From NCBI GenBank assembly GCA_965206405.1, contig CBDBJQ010000004.1:1-64000 (forward strand): 64,000 nt of DNA, written 5' to 3'. Both the position numbers and the translations under genes were made by a program. The stretch's first letter is position 1. The number at the start of each line of letters is the position of its first letter. Shown here in pieces: positions 30,392-39,473 of the stretch. The stretch is from CBDBJQ01 sp965206405 (GTDB taxonomy: Bacteria; Pseudomonadota; Alphaproteobacteria; UBA8366). Below the pieces are notes generated by a model. It was not told the origin of the DNA and made no database searches. It saw nothing but the letters and a program-made list of their open reading frames with translations.

Positions 30392-30957
30392 CAATCCTCT
30401 CAACATTCGTTTCCGAAACCCAAACCACACCGAAAGGACATATGATGGAACCGATCGAAAACCACTTTGATATTGGAGGCTACGGTCCGATAAAAGAACC
30501 CATGGCGCTTGACGCGATCCTGACCTTCGCGGACAAAACCGGGCGACAATGCCGGGTTGAGGTCGCAGGCGTTGTCGCGGCCTTTCTGGATATGGACACG
30601 GAAGGCCTGATCCCCGATCCGGGCTCGATCTGGCGGGCAAGATTCAGAACATTGCTTGATCCGGCAAAGCGGCCTGCACAGCCGAACATGGCCGGCTACA
30701 CCGGTTTGGAGCGGGTAGATGACAGCATTTGTGAGTGCTGTGGGGCGGAGTGCCATGCCACCTTCGCGCAAGCCCGAGATCGGTTTTCAATTGAACGCTG
30801 GGCCATCGTTACCACGGTGATTCTCTTGACCCGGCGGGAGATGCTGCCGACACTGCCGTTTGAATGGTATGGATCACTGGGGCAGGAGTATGAGCGAATT
30901 TGTGAGACTGGGCGCCGCGCATACCGACCCGGTGCGGGTGTATCTCAAAATGTTTGA
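30388..30957 (+). CDS. hypothetical protein downstream of traF
   Basis: 189 residues from an ATG overlapping the traF stop; the ATG at 30442 has a better Shine-Dalgarno (GAAAGGA) and gives 171 residues. It has a central CECCGAECHATF cluster of Cys/His that could bind metal or form disulphides. No membrane segment or known family is seen. It appears to be the last clear gene of the plus-strand tra operon. Confidence 0.5.
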   Translation: MTILSTFVSETQTTPKGHMMEPIENHFDIGGYGPIKEPMALDAILTFADKTGRQCRVEVAGVVAAFLDMDTEGLIPDPGSIWRARFRTLLDPAKRPAQPNMAGYTGLERVDDSICECCGAECHATFAQARDRFSIERWAIVTTVILLTRREMLPTLPFEWYGSLGQEYERICETGRRAYRPGAGVSQNV

Positions 30958-31459
30958 GCAAATGACAAAGGACCAACACCCATGGACACAACGGGACAAC
31001 AAAACGGGAAAGGTCAGGCGGTTTGGCTTTTGCCCCGAATGCAACAACCCGATGCAGTTGATCAGTATAGACGTGCCTCAGCCCGGTTCGACCCCACACG
31101 GTCGCCATTGTCCAGACCCTGTTCCCGGGTTTTCTACTGATCTGCAAACGATGCTGGGCTGTAGTCTCTATGAACCGTCAAAGCGCTCAGAACTGGCGGC
31201 CGAAAACATGCGCCTGACACCCCCTGCAATATCTACGCCTCTCACCCCATCGACATTCCTGCCCCCCGGCTCAGGGATTGTCCTGGCGATATCCCCAGCC
31301 CATGCTGCATGGCGTGGGTTTTCCATGGGAATATCAGCAAGGTGTTTTTCGTCACATTCGTGGATTTGGCAAAACCACTTGCCGCTGACGCTCGAAGGGC
31401 GTCATCCATCGGCCGCATTGTCCTGGGCAGTGCCCGTTCCGGATCCGCCAGCGCCATGA
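30890..31459 (+). CDS. hypothetical zinc-ribbon-like protein converging on traA
   Basis: 189 residues from ATG 30890. The first ~75 residues look genuine, with FCPECNNPMQLISIDV and a later GRHC that could form a zinc site. From ca. 118 onward the frame is antisense to the end of the relaxase gene and the sequence looks like non-coding translation, so the true C-terminus may have been lost or run into the neighbour. Overlaps the preceding gene by 68 nt. Confidence 0.4.
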   Translation: MSEFVRLGAAHTDPVRVYLKMFEQMTKDQHPWTQRDNKTGKVRRFGFCPECNNPMQLISIDVPQPGSTPHGRHCPDPVPGFSTDLQTMLGCSLYEPSKRSELAAENMRLTPPAISTPLTPSTFLPPGSGIVLAISPAHAAWRGFSMGISARCFSSHSWIWQNHLPLTLEGRHPSAALSWAVPVPDPPAP

Positions 31460-34400
31460 TTTCCGGATAGGTGAAGCTGCGATAGACCCGCGAAAGTGTT
31501 TCCTGCGCTTCCCCCAGACCTATATCACCGACAGAGGCAAGCTCTTTTGGCAATTTAATCCGCTCATCATGCAGCTTTTTGGCATCAATCGGGCGGCCCC
31601 ACCTGAGCGCATGGCTCAAAGCCTCCGACACCTTCACCTCCGCTTTTGAGCGATCCGGCAACAGCGCTATTCGGGCGACCAGATATTCCTCCTTGGTCGG
31701 CTCTCCCATCCCTGCCGACAAATCCCGGGCAATGCGACCTTCCACTTCATGCGTGAACCGTTCCTGTAAAGGGTAGTAATTCCCGCGCATCGGATGCTCA
31801 TTCTGGCCATATCCGCCATTTTCTCTGAGCTGGCTCAAAAAGACATGTTCATCGAACCAATCCGGCTTCTTCCCTTGCAGCCTGGGCGGCGGCGCTCCGG
31901 CGATAAGCTCTTTGGCAAAGGCAATCTTGCTTTCCAGCCCCGCGCGGTCTTTTGCAATCCCCAACGCAATCTGGTCCACCTTCTCTGACGGCAGATCGCG
32001 CTGGCCCTCTGCCTGTTTCAGCAATTGCGATATCTGCGCCTGAAGCGGCAACCTGTGAACCTGGCTCGACGCATCCACACGGTCCGTGATCGCGCAGGCC
32101 ATCTGCAATCCAAGATCGCTATATTCCGGTACGATCCGCATCTGTGGTGCCGGGGCAGGCCCCGATCCGCCCGCCCCCGCGATCTCGCCACGCGAAACGC
32201 GTTTGAGTGTATTGGCGATATTTTCACGGGCGGCTGGCGTCATATCCGGCAGACTTTTCGGCAATGTCGCCTTTGGGTCCATCAACGCCATGATCTCATC
32301 AAGACTGAAGACCTTCTCAATTACCTCCATATTCTGCGCATCAACCCGGCCAAGGGTCAGCTTCTTGACCATTTCGTCTTTAATCCCTTTGGTTTGCTCG
32401 GCGTTCTGCATCGTTTTCTCCTTCTCAAACTTATCGGCATAACCGCCAAAGCTCTGCGCAATCCGGCTCCGCTCTTCCGCAGAGCGCGCGGGCAGGCTGT
32501 CCGGCCACGCGGCCGTTGGCTCATTCATCGCCCAGACCTCGTTATGGGTGAAGCTGCGCAAACGCGGCACAAACTCTGTGGCCGCAAACCGCGCCTCACC
32601 CGGCGACCCGAGATGGCCCAGAATGGCGGCGCGCTCTGCACGCAGGGTGGCGATATCCTCCAGCGGTCCCTCAGCAAGCGCTTTACCAACCGCCGTTGCC
32701 AGCACCGCCGTCTCGCCATCAAGCCCCGGCATCTGTGGTATCCGCGCACAGAGTGCCTCATCGGTGACGTTGAACTTCGGACCCGGATCAGCGGCACGCA
32801 CCAGCGCCTCGAGAGCCGCTGGCAGGTCCATGTCCTGCACCGGGCTGTGCACATCCACCCGCTCGCTGATCGCCTGGGCCAGTTGCAGCCCCATGCCGGC
32901 GTAATCCCGTCCCGACACCGCCATGGGGTCAACCGGCGCTTTGTTCCAGGGGCCGGGATGGGTCGCTGCCTGCGCTCCAGCCGGTGTCGCACCTGCTCGC
33001 GTGGCCATCTGGGCCGGCGAAGGCGTGGTGTCCGGCGTATTTTCCACGCCAGCCCTGCGCGCCTGATTTTGCGGCCGATCCAACACCATGCTGGCCGCTT
33101 CTTCTGCCGCGCGGAAGGCCCCGCCCGCCCGCCATGCCGCATAGCGCAGCACGGACCCCTTTGCCCGTGCTTTGCCCCCAAGGCCAAACATCCCCGCCAT
33201 ATCCTCAAGAATCTGCTCGGCGATGACCTGCTCGGCGCGCGGTGTCTCCCCCAACAGGCGCGCAATATCGATCCGCCACTTGCCACGGCGCGATCGCCGC
33301 ACAAGGCCTTTTCGTTCAGCAATTTGCCGCCGTTCAGGCCGGATTGCGGGCGCGCTGCCTGCCCTCAGGCCGGGCGATGCCTTCTCTGGCCTCCGCACGC
33401 GCTTCGGTGGCACCAGATCCTCGGGCCGTCCCAGCAGGCGCGCCGCATCGGCGCGTTTTCCATAAAGCACCAGACCGCGCTCAAACAGCGTCGCCACCCG
33501 CTCTTCGCCAAGCGCACGCCCGATCAGCGCCCCGCGCGCCATAATCCGCGCCGGGGTTAAAGCCTGCCCCGCGCCATCGGTCCCGGCACAGCTGCGCGCC
33601 AGATCATCGGCTGCACGCGGCAGGCTGCCCGGCACCTGCTTGAGCAGGTTTCGCCAGGCGCGCGGATCGCTGATATCGGACACCACGCGCTCCACCGCCA
33701 GCCGGTCAGACCCCGCAGGCGCTGCCCCTTCGTGCAGGATCATCGCCCCGATCACCTCCGCCAGCACCTCCCCGTCCAGGCCGCGCGGCAGCACCTTGTC
33801 CGCAGCCTGCGTATCACGGCGTGCCAGACCCGCGATTTTACGCAACCGCTCCACGGCGCGCGCCGTGCCATCCGGTGCCGCCTCAAACACATGCCCGCGC
33901 AACGCTTCCCGCGCCCCAAGGCTGGGTTCAAACCCGTAATCCATGACGCTTGGCGCGCTTGCATCCCGGCGCAATATCCCCGCCATCACGTCCGGCAGAC
34001 GTTTTTCCGCACACGGCATCGTCACGCTCAACGCGCCCAGATGCAGGTTCATCCCCGACGCCAGCACCTGTCGGTTCATCCCCACTGAGGCCAGCATATG
34101 CACAGAGTCATGCGCACGCCCCATCTCCCCATGAATGGTGGTGGCAAAATCAAACCGCCAGTCCGGCAGTTCCGCCTCTGGCGTATAGGTCACATCTGTG
34201 ACACCCTGCCGCCCCTCAAGGCGCAGGTGCATCCGCCCCGCGTCATCTCTTCTCAGCAATTCCGCACGCATCCCGGCGCGAATGCGCGGCGGCACATCTT
34301 TGCCAGAGCGCCCCTCCTGCCAGGGCGCTGAAGCAACAAACCGGATTTGATCGCCCGGTTTCAAACCCGCAAATGCTCCCTCGACTTCCGGCGCAAATCC

Positions 34401-37400
34401 CGCCCGTGATGGGGTCACCTCATCCAGCCCGGCGCGGATCGCCCTGGTCAGCAGCGCCACCTCCGAGCGCGACCACGCCAGCGCTATTTTGTCGCTACTT
34501 CGATCCATCAGGTAACGCGTCGCCAAAGCCGCCGCCGCGCCGCGCGCCGTGCCACCCGCCTGGAGGATGCCCTGATTTCTGAGCACCTCGACCCCGCTCC
34601 CATCTCCCGCAGCGATAGTACGCAAAGCTTGCGCCACCACTGGCCTGCGCCCCTGCATATCTTCAAGCCGCGCTGAACCCGCACGGGCTTCAATCGCGCG
34701 CATCACCGGTCCGGCCTCAAGCGGCACCTGCACCCCACCATCCATCAGCGCGATCAGCTTTGCACCGCTGGCCTCGACATCGGTAAGCAGCTGACCGGCC
34801 TCACGACCGCCAAGCCGTCCGGCATCATCAAGGACCACGACCGTGCCCGGATCAAGTTGCAACCGGCCTTCCTCGCGCTCACGCGTGAACTGTCGTAAAG
34901 TCCGGCCACTCCGAAACCCCGCATCCCAGAGCGCATCCAGCCCCGCGCCCGTCGGCGTCAGCCCAATCACCTGCCAGCCGGCGCGCGCATGAACCTCTGC
35001 CAACCGCGCCGCCACACGCGTCTTGCCACTGCCCGCGTCGCCCCGGATCAAGCGTAAACGCCCACCCTGCGCGCCATGTTCAAGGGCACCCATTTGCCCG
35101 GCTGTGAGACCGGCCTCATCCCCGGCCTGTATCTCCGTCGTCAGCGCCACCTCTGGCGGACCCGTCAGCGCCAGCCGTGTGCCCAAATCCACAGCCTCCA
35201 GCTCCGAGCGCAACAGCGACCCCGTGCTGTAGATACGCCCCTCCCCGCCATGACCGTCCTCCGAAAGAACCACCAGATCGGGATGCGCCATCGCTTCGCG
35301 GAATAACCGCAGGAAGGTCTCGGGCTCCGCCACCACCTGCGAGAGAGCCCCCGCCACATCATCGGCCTTGAACACAGACCGTCGCCGGGTCAGATCGTCA
35401 ATCACCCGCGCCGGTTCCTGCACATAGCCTTTCGGGTCGCCGCCCGCGGTCGGATCGCTGCCCGCGTTCGGGCCGTCTTTCAGGACCGGATCACCCTGAA
35501 TGTATTCCGAGGCCAGCAACCCGGCGACCCGTTCCGCCACCGCCATCAGGCCGACATCGCCCAAAAACAACGCCTGACCTTCTGCGTGGCGACCACCAGC
35601 CGTGACGCCGGACCCCCGCCAGTCACCACGCGCGCCAAGCCCCAGAAGCTCGGCCCCCGCGACCATGCTGCCAGACAGCCGGTCCGGTCCGTCCTCCATA
35701 TCCACCGACAGATGTCCCGGCACCTGCGCCAGCCGGATCAGGTCCGCAGGCACCACGAGGTGCTTGTCACGTCCAAACACCGTGACGCTCTCACGGTGCC
35801 GCGAAAGCGCCACATAGACCGCGTGCCGATTCAGCCGCCCGTGACCCAACACCAGCGTATGATCAACCGTCAGGCCTTGCGATTTATGGATCGTCGTCGC
35901 ATAGCCGTAATCCAGATCGCGGAATGTCCCAAGATCGATCGTCACCGGTTTACCACTCCCGTCCACCAGCAGGTCGATCTCCCCAGCCCGCGCCGCCACC
36001 ACCGTGCCAAAGCTGGAGCGTGGCAGATCAAGCGCCCGGTGCGGACGCGTCAACATCACCCGATCCCCCGGCCCCAGATACAGGGGCACCTCAAGCCGCT
36101 TGTGGACCTCCCCCGAGCGGTCAATCCGCGTGATCATGCCATAATCGCGCACCCCGGCCGCATCAACCTCGCCGTGCTCCAGCGCCCGGGCGCGGATCGC
36201 CGTGTTCAAATCCCAGACATCCCGGTTCGTATAGGCCAGCGCAATCCGCGACACGCGCGCGCCGGTCCGCTCCCGATCCACCCCGGTCCGGTAATAGGCC
36301 TCCGCCAGCGCCGTAATCGGATCCGCAAGCACATCGCGCTCCAGCCGCAGCGCCCCCTTGTCCACGTAATGACAAATGGCAGGCGCGATCTCCGCGCCAC
36401 CCCGCGCCAGCGCTTCTGTCGCCGCCCGATCCACAAGGTCGCGCTGCCGCCGCACCGCGCTCATCACGGCCACAGACCCGCCAGCCTGGATAACGCCCCG
36501 CTCCGCCGCCTCCCAGCCCGGCAGATCCGAAACCGGTTGCAGCTGTTCGCGATCCCCCACCGCGATCAGCTTGCCGCCCATCGCCGCAACGCGGCCAGCA
36601 ATCCGCGCCCATTGCCCGGCCCCCGTCATCCCGGCTTCATCTATCACAAAGACGAACCGACCCCGCTGAAGCGCCTCGCCGCGCGCCCACCGCGCCTCCC
36701 AGGCCGCCAGCGACGCCGTGCGCATGCCCTCAATGCCGCCGAGCTCCTGCGTGGCCTTCCCCGACGGCGCACCCCCCAGAACCTCATAGCCCCGCTCCTG
36801 CCAGACCCGCGCAACCTCGCCCAGCGTATAGGTCTTCCCCGTCCCCGCATGGCCCTTCACCAGCGTCAGTTGCGCAGGTCCGAGCATGGCTTGTGCCGCT
36901 GCCCGTTGATCCGGGTTCAGGTCAGGCGAGAGCGACGCTCCCCCTGGCTGCGCGGCAACACCGGCTTTTTGCGCGCCGCCCCCATTTGGACCACCCGTAC
37001 CCGCTCCTCGCTCGTGATCGCCGCGTCCCCCTCCTCGTCCATCGGCACCTGTCGCCAGAGCCGCATCAGCTGGCGTAGCTTCTCGTCTTCGCTCATCCCT
37101 CTGTCCCTCCTTCGCCGTCAACCCGGCGATCATCGACCCTGCCATGTCCTGCGACAACCCACCAAGCCGCTGGAGCGTCGCCGCCCGCGCCGTCGTCACA
37201 TATTGCACATCCCCATCCGGGCTTTTCTGAGCCAGTGCCACCAGATGCTTTGACGCCATCACCTCACGCAGCACCGCGCTCAACCCCTCACCCCCCTCAA
37301 ACACCATCCGCTCCTGCAACGCAGCCCGGATATCGCCCTCCCCGAACACCGCACGCTGCGCCTGTACCACCACGAGGATATGCTCCGGATTGTCCCGCAG

Positions 37401-38237
37401 AAAGGCCGCGTTGCGCTGCCGCACATCCTGGCACCGCATCTGCTCACGGGCGGGATCCCCCATCAGCTGCGCATGATCGGCCACATACGGATTATGACCC
37501 CCAGCCTCCAGATATATCCCCTGCGCCGCCAGCGAGCGGTGATCAATCCGCGCCGCAAACCCGGCCCGCTCAAGCGCCAGATTGGCGTGGCGCGCCCAGT
37601 TCGAACGCCAGTCATCAAGCAGTGATTTCTCATTCCATGCCCGTTGCTTCCTGCCCCAGTCCGACGCGTCAACCTCACGCGTTGTCAGCAGCACATGCAC
37701 ATGCGGATTGCCGTCCAGCTTGTCGTGAATCTCCCAATCCGCCACCATGCCACGGTCGGTAAACTCGGCCTCCACAAAGCCGTCCATCAGCGCGATTTGC
37801 TGTTCCCGCGACAATTCAGCGGGCAACGCGATCGTCAGGCTCCGCGCATATTGCGCCTTTGACGCGTGCTTGTTCAGCCGGTTCTCGCCATCCTCAACCG
37901 CGTTCCAGAGCCGCTCGGAGACCCGCGCCCAGGCCTTGCGCGTTACCTCGTCCTCCGACATCTCGACGCCCTTGGCCCGGGCCTCGGTGCGCACCGAACG
38001 CATTGCCTCATCAAAGGCGGCAGACCCGAATTCCTTCTCCGCCCAGGCCGGCAAGTCTTCCGGCACAGCCACCTTCGAATAGACGACCTCCCTGGCTTTG
38101 CCCTCGTAGGACCAGGTTTCTCCAAGCGCTCGAGAGCCCATCTGCGCGCCATGGCGATACGCAGCCGCGCGCACGGCGGATTGCCCTTTGGCGGCTGAAA
38201 TCACCGATGCACTGAAATGGAAAATTGCCATGGTCAT
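31242..38237 (-). CDS. traA: TraA-type MOBQ relaxase with two helicase domains and a repeated C-terminal region
   Basis: 2331 residues; MAIFHF at 38231 is an alternative start. The N-terminus is a MobA/MobL relaxase (ca. 1-330) with the FHFSASV start and the HxH metal motif GNPHVHVLLTTREVD (ca. 176-190). RecD/TraI-type helicase motifs follow, with Walker A GHAGTGKTYTL (ca. 463-473) and FVIDEAGM, then a second helicase with GDAGSGKTRVA (ca. 1066) and VVVLDDAGRL. Residues ca. 1775-2300 contain a duplicated unit (YAGMGLQLAQAISERVD and YSDLGLQMACAITDRVD) and three EIMAL.DP..LP.S(L) motifs. It nicks and unwinds the transferred strand. Three dispersed repeats and one minisatellite lie inside it. 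Confidence 0.92.
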   Translation of the reverse strand: MTMAIFHFSASVISAAKGQSAVRAAAYRHGAQMGSRALGETWSYEGKAREVVYSKVAVPEDLPAWAEKEFGSAAFDEAMRSVRTEARAKGVEMSEDEVTRKAWARVSERLWNAVEDGENRLNKHASKAQYARSLTIALPAELSREQQIALMDGFVEAEFTDRGMVADWEIHDKLDGNPHVHVLLTTREVDASDWGRKQRAWNEKSLLDDWRSNWARHANLALERAGFAARIDHRSLAAQGIYLEAGGHNPYVADHAQLMGDPAREQMRCQDVRQRNAAFLRDNPEHILVVVQAQRAVFGEGDIRAALQERMVFEGGEGLSAVLREVMASKHLVALAQKSPDGDVQYVTTARAATLQRLGGLSQDMAGSMIAGLTAKEGQRDERRREATPADAALATGADGRGGGRGDHERGAGTGGPNGGGAQKAGVAAQPGGASLSPDLNPDQRAAAQAMLGPAQLTLVKGHAGTGKTYTLGEVARVWQERGYEVLGGAPSGKATQELGGIEGMRTASLAAWEARWARGEALQRGRFVFVIDEAGMTGAGQWARIAGRVAAMGGKLIAVGDREQLQPVSDLPGWEAAERGVIQAGGSVAVMSAVRRQRDLVDRAATEALARGGAEIAPAICHYVDKGALRLERDVLADPITALAEAYYRTGVDRERTGARVSRIALAYTNRDVWDLNTAIRARALEHGEVDAAGVRDYGMITRIDRSGEVHKRLEVPLYLGPGDRVMLTRPHRALDLPRSSFGTVVAARAGEIDLLVDGSGKPVTIDLGTFRDLDYGYATTIHKSQGLTVDHTLVLGHGRLNRHAVYVALSRHRESVTVFGRDKHLVVPADLIRLAQVPGHLSVDMEDGPDRLSGSMVAGAELLGLGARGDWRGSGVTAGGRHAEGQALFLGDVGLMAVAERVAGLLASEYIQGDPVLKDGPNAGSDPTAGGDPKGYVQEPARVIDDLTRRRSVFKADDVAGALSQVVAEPETFLRLFREAMAHPDLVVLSEDGHGGEGRIYSTGSLLRSELEAVDLGTRLALTGPPEVALTTEIQAGDEAGLTAGQMGALEHGAQGGRLRLIRGDAGSGKTRVAARLAEVHARAGWQVIGLTPTGAGLDALWDAGFRSGRTLRQFTREREEGRLQLDPGTVVVLDDAGRLGGREAGQLLTDVEASGAKLIALMDGGVQVPLEAGPVMRAIEARAGSARLEDMQGRRPVVAQALRTIAAGDGSGVEVLRNQGILQAGGTARGAAAALATRYLMDRSSDKIALAWSRSEVALLTRAIRAGLDEVTPSRAGFAPEVEGAFAGLKPGDQIRFVASAPWQEGRSGKDVPPRIRAGMRAELLRRDDAGRMHLRLEGRQGVTDVTYTPEAELPDWRFDFATTIHGEMGRAHDSVHMLASVGMNRQVLASGMNLHLGALSVTMPCAEKRLPDVMAGILRRDASAPSVMDYGFEPSLGAREALRGHVFEAAPDGTARAVERLRKIAGLARRDTQAADKVLPRGLDGEVLAEVIGAMILHEGAAPAGSDRLAVERVVSDISDPRAWRNLLKQVPGSLPRAADDLARSCAGTDGAGQALTPARIMARGALIGRALGEERVATLFERGLVLYGKRADAARLLGRPEDLVPPKRVRRPEKASPGLRAGSAPAIRPERRQIAERKGLVRRSRRGKWRIDIARLLGETPRAEQVIAEQILEDMAGMFGLGGKARAKGSVLRYAAWRAGGAFRAAEEAASMVLDRPQNQARRAGVENTPDTTPSPAQMATRAGATPAGAQAATHPGPWNKAPVDPMAVSGRDYAGMGLQLAQAISERVDVHSPVQDMDLPAALEALVRAADPGPKFNVTDEALCARIPQMPGLDGETAVLATAVGKALAEGPLEDIATLRAERAAILGHLGSPGEARFAATEFVPRLRSFTHNEVWAMNEPTAAWPDSLPARSAEERSRIAQSFGGYADKFEKEKTMQNAEQTKGIKDEMVKKLTLGRVDAQNMEVIEKVFSLDEIMALMDPKATLPKSLPDMTPAARENIANTLKRVSRGEIAGAGGSGPAPAPQMRIVPEYSDLGLQMACAITDRVDASSQVHRLPLQAQISQLLKQAEGQRDLPSEKVDQIALGIAKDRAGLESKIAFAKELIAGAPPPRLQGKKPDWFDEHVFLSQLRENGGYGQNEHPMRGNYYPLQERFTHEVEGRIARDLSAGMGEPTKEEYLVARIALLPDRSKAEVKVSEALSHALRWGRPIDAKKLHDERIKLPKELASVGDIGLGEAQETLSRVYRSFTYPEIMALADPERALPRTMRPMDDALRASAASGFAKSTNVTKNTLLIFPWKTHAMQHGLGISPGQSLSRGAGMSMG
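32014..32030 (-). repeat. dispersed TTGCTGAA repeat in traA (C-terminal)
   Basis: CAATTGCTGAAACAGGC is read in frame as QLLKQAE, in the second copy of the duplicated C-terminal unit and absent from the first copy. Confidence 0.55.
33306..33326 (-). repeat. dispersed TTGCTGAA repeat in traA (linker)
   Basis: CAAATTGCTGAACGAAAAGG is read as QIAERKGLV, in a basic linker between the helicase region and the C-terminal repeats. It is the same frame as the traG copy (IAERKA). Confidence 0.65.
34244..34263 (-). repeat. dispersed repeat variant in traA (second helicase)
   Basis: GAATTGCTGAGAAGAGATGA is read in frame as ELLRRDD, with one change in the TTGCTGAA core. Confidence 0.45.
35427..35472 (-). 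repeat. 18-nt minisatellite, subfamily A, in traA
   Basis: Encodes GPNAGSDPTAGGDPKG between helicase segments of the relaxase. The 36-nt core matches the trbG repeat (13702-13747) at 31 of 36 positions. Confidence 0.8.
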
Positions 38238-38253
38238 CGTATGCTAACAGATG

Positions 38254-38297
38254 ACAAAAAAATCTGCTAAGATTTTTTTGTATAAGCGTGCCTTCCT
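38254..38297. other. oriT: predicted oriT with RSF1010-like nic region
   Basis: A perfect 12-bp inverted repeat (ACAAAAAAATCT, loop GCTA, AGATTTTTTTGT; 38254-38281) is followed at once by ATAAGCGTGCCTTCC. RSF1010-type MOBQ origins have the same design: an inverted repeat immediately followed by TAAGTGCGCCCT, nicked between G and C. By analogy nicking would fall between 38290 and 38291. It lies about 50 nt beyond the relaxase start, the usual place for a MOBQ oriT. Confidence 0.7.
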
Positions 38298-38859
38298 CAA
38301 AACAAGTTTTTCATTGTCGGATGGATTTGTGGCAGGCGGAAACGCATTTGCCGCAAACCTCTGCGCATCTTGCGACCTCGGAATTTGCTGGAAACCAGCA
38401 AGAGCGGGCGGGCGCTGCGCCCATGATCGACGCCGGGAAACCTCGTCGGCCTTGGCGGAATTGCTAAGGAAAAAAGAGGTTTGGGTGGATCGGGACTGTA
38501 GGACGATCGCGCAATCTGGGGACGGTCAGAGGGAGAACCGGCGGCGCGGCTGGGACAGAATTGGCCTCGGATCGGCACTTGGTCCGGGCCAGAAAACCGA
38601 CCTCAGCGCGCGGCAAATTGCGGGCCAAAATCCCACGACTGAATTTGCGGCGCGATGCGAGTGACGCCAGACGACCCAAAAACCGGCCCTCATATCGGGG
38701 CAAAAAATCGGGATTCACTCCCACCTGTTTGGTAAGTTGTCAGATTTTGGCGATATTGGCAGGTTATATATTATCTATTGGTTTACGTGATTTTGCAGGA
38801 TTGGCAGAACTGGCAATATATGACACTGTGGCCCCAGCGTTCAAAATCGGAGATCACCC
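38298..38859. other. non-coding region between oriT and the IHF-like gene cluster
   Basis: A spurious 137-codon ORF crosses oriT and most of this region; I do not call it. It contains one dispersed repeat (38458-38479). From 38735 to 38830 the base composition turns AT-rich, with repeated TTGGCAG words (near 38757 and 38801) and TATATATTATCTATTGG. This is probably a promoter or protein-binding region for the rightward genes. Confidence 0.5.
38458..38479 (+). repeat. dispersed repeat variant downstream of oriT
   Basis: GAATTGCTAAGGAAAAAAGA keeps the 3' half of the pilS and primase copies (AAAAAAGAGG) with a changed centre. Intergenic. Confidence 0.6.
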
Positions 38860-39084
38860 ATGCCAAAGCCGCACCCCAAACCCACACGCGCCGTCAGTGA
38901 AGGACACCTGCCGATGATGGAGCGACTTTTGGCGCGTGTCAGTCAGAATGATCTACACTGGCTCACGAGTATGGAGACCCAGGAGCTGCGCGCCTTGCTT
39001 GATCTCGTCCAAACAGCGAAACGCAAGCACCTCGACATCGCCACGCTGATCGAAGAGCACAATCGCCATATCGCCGGCGGCTGA
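38860..39084 (+). CDS. small hypothetical protein
   Basis: 74 residues. A basic Pro-rich start is followed by two predicted helices (GHLPMMERLLARVSQNDLHW and ETQELRALLDLVQTAKRKHL). It is the first rightward gene after the oriT region, so a role in relaxosome control is possible, but no family is recognised. The start has weak GGAGAT 5-10 nt upstream. Confidence 0.5.
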   Translation: MPKPHPKPTRAVSEGHLPMMERLLARVSQNDLHWLTSMETQELRALLDLVQTAKRKHLDIATLIEEHNRHIAGG

Positions 39085-39191
39085 AAATTGGGTACAGAAT
39101 TGAACCGTCACCGCAGGCCTGTTACAGATCATCACGGTCGGGAAATGCGATTGACATCACCCGCCCCATCCACAAACCCGGAAAGCAGGCC

Positions 39192-39473
39192 ATGACACGC
39201 AGCAAACTGATCGAAAAGATCGCCCTGGAGCACAAGCTGTTCGACGCCGATGCCAAACGCGCTGTCATCACCATCTTCGAAGAAATCATCACCGCACTTG
39301 AACAGGGGCGGCGTGTGGAGATGAGGGGCTTCGGAAGTTTCAACCTGAAACACCATGCAGCCCGCAACAATGCCCGCAACCCACGTACCGGAGAGCATGT
39401 CGATGTTCCGGCAAAAACCATTGCCGCCTTCAAGACAGGTCGCGGATTGCGTCAACGGATTAATGCAGAATGA
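39192..39473 (+). CDS. IHF/HU-family nucleoid protein (IHF-beta-like)
   Basis: 93 residues. The DNA-bending fold is unmistakable: the MTRSKLIEKIA start and the arm region MRGFGSFNLKHHAARNNARN, with the intercalating-Pro region NPRTGEHVDVPAKTIAAFKTG, closest in pattern to IHF-beta. IHF-type proteins act at oriT in several conjugative systems, which suits its place ~900 bp from the predicted nic site. Overlaps the next gene by 4 nt. Confidence 0.9.
   Translation: MTRSKLIEKIALEHKLFDADAKRAVITIFEEIITALEQGRRVEMRGFGSFNLKHHAARNNARNPRTGEHVDVPAKTIAAFKTGRGLRQRINAE

Noticed and set aside
35586..37253. Long plus-strand ORF (555 codons) antisense to the relaxase
   Set aside because: High-GC shadow frame of a strongly conserved relaxase/helicase; the product is Pro/Arg/His-rich with no recognisable motif.
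38251..38664. 137-codon plus-strand ORF over the oriT region
   Set aside because: It starts inside the oriT inverted repeat, has no ribosome-binding site and a composition typical of non-coding translation.
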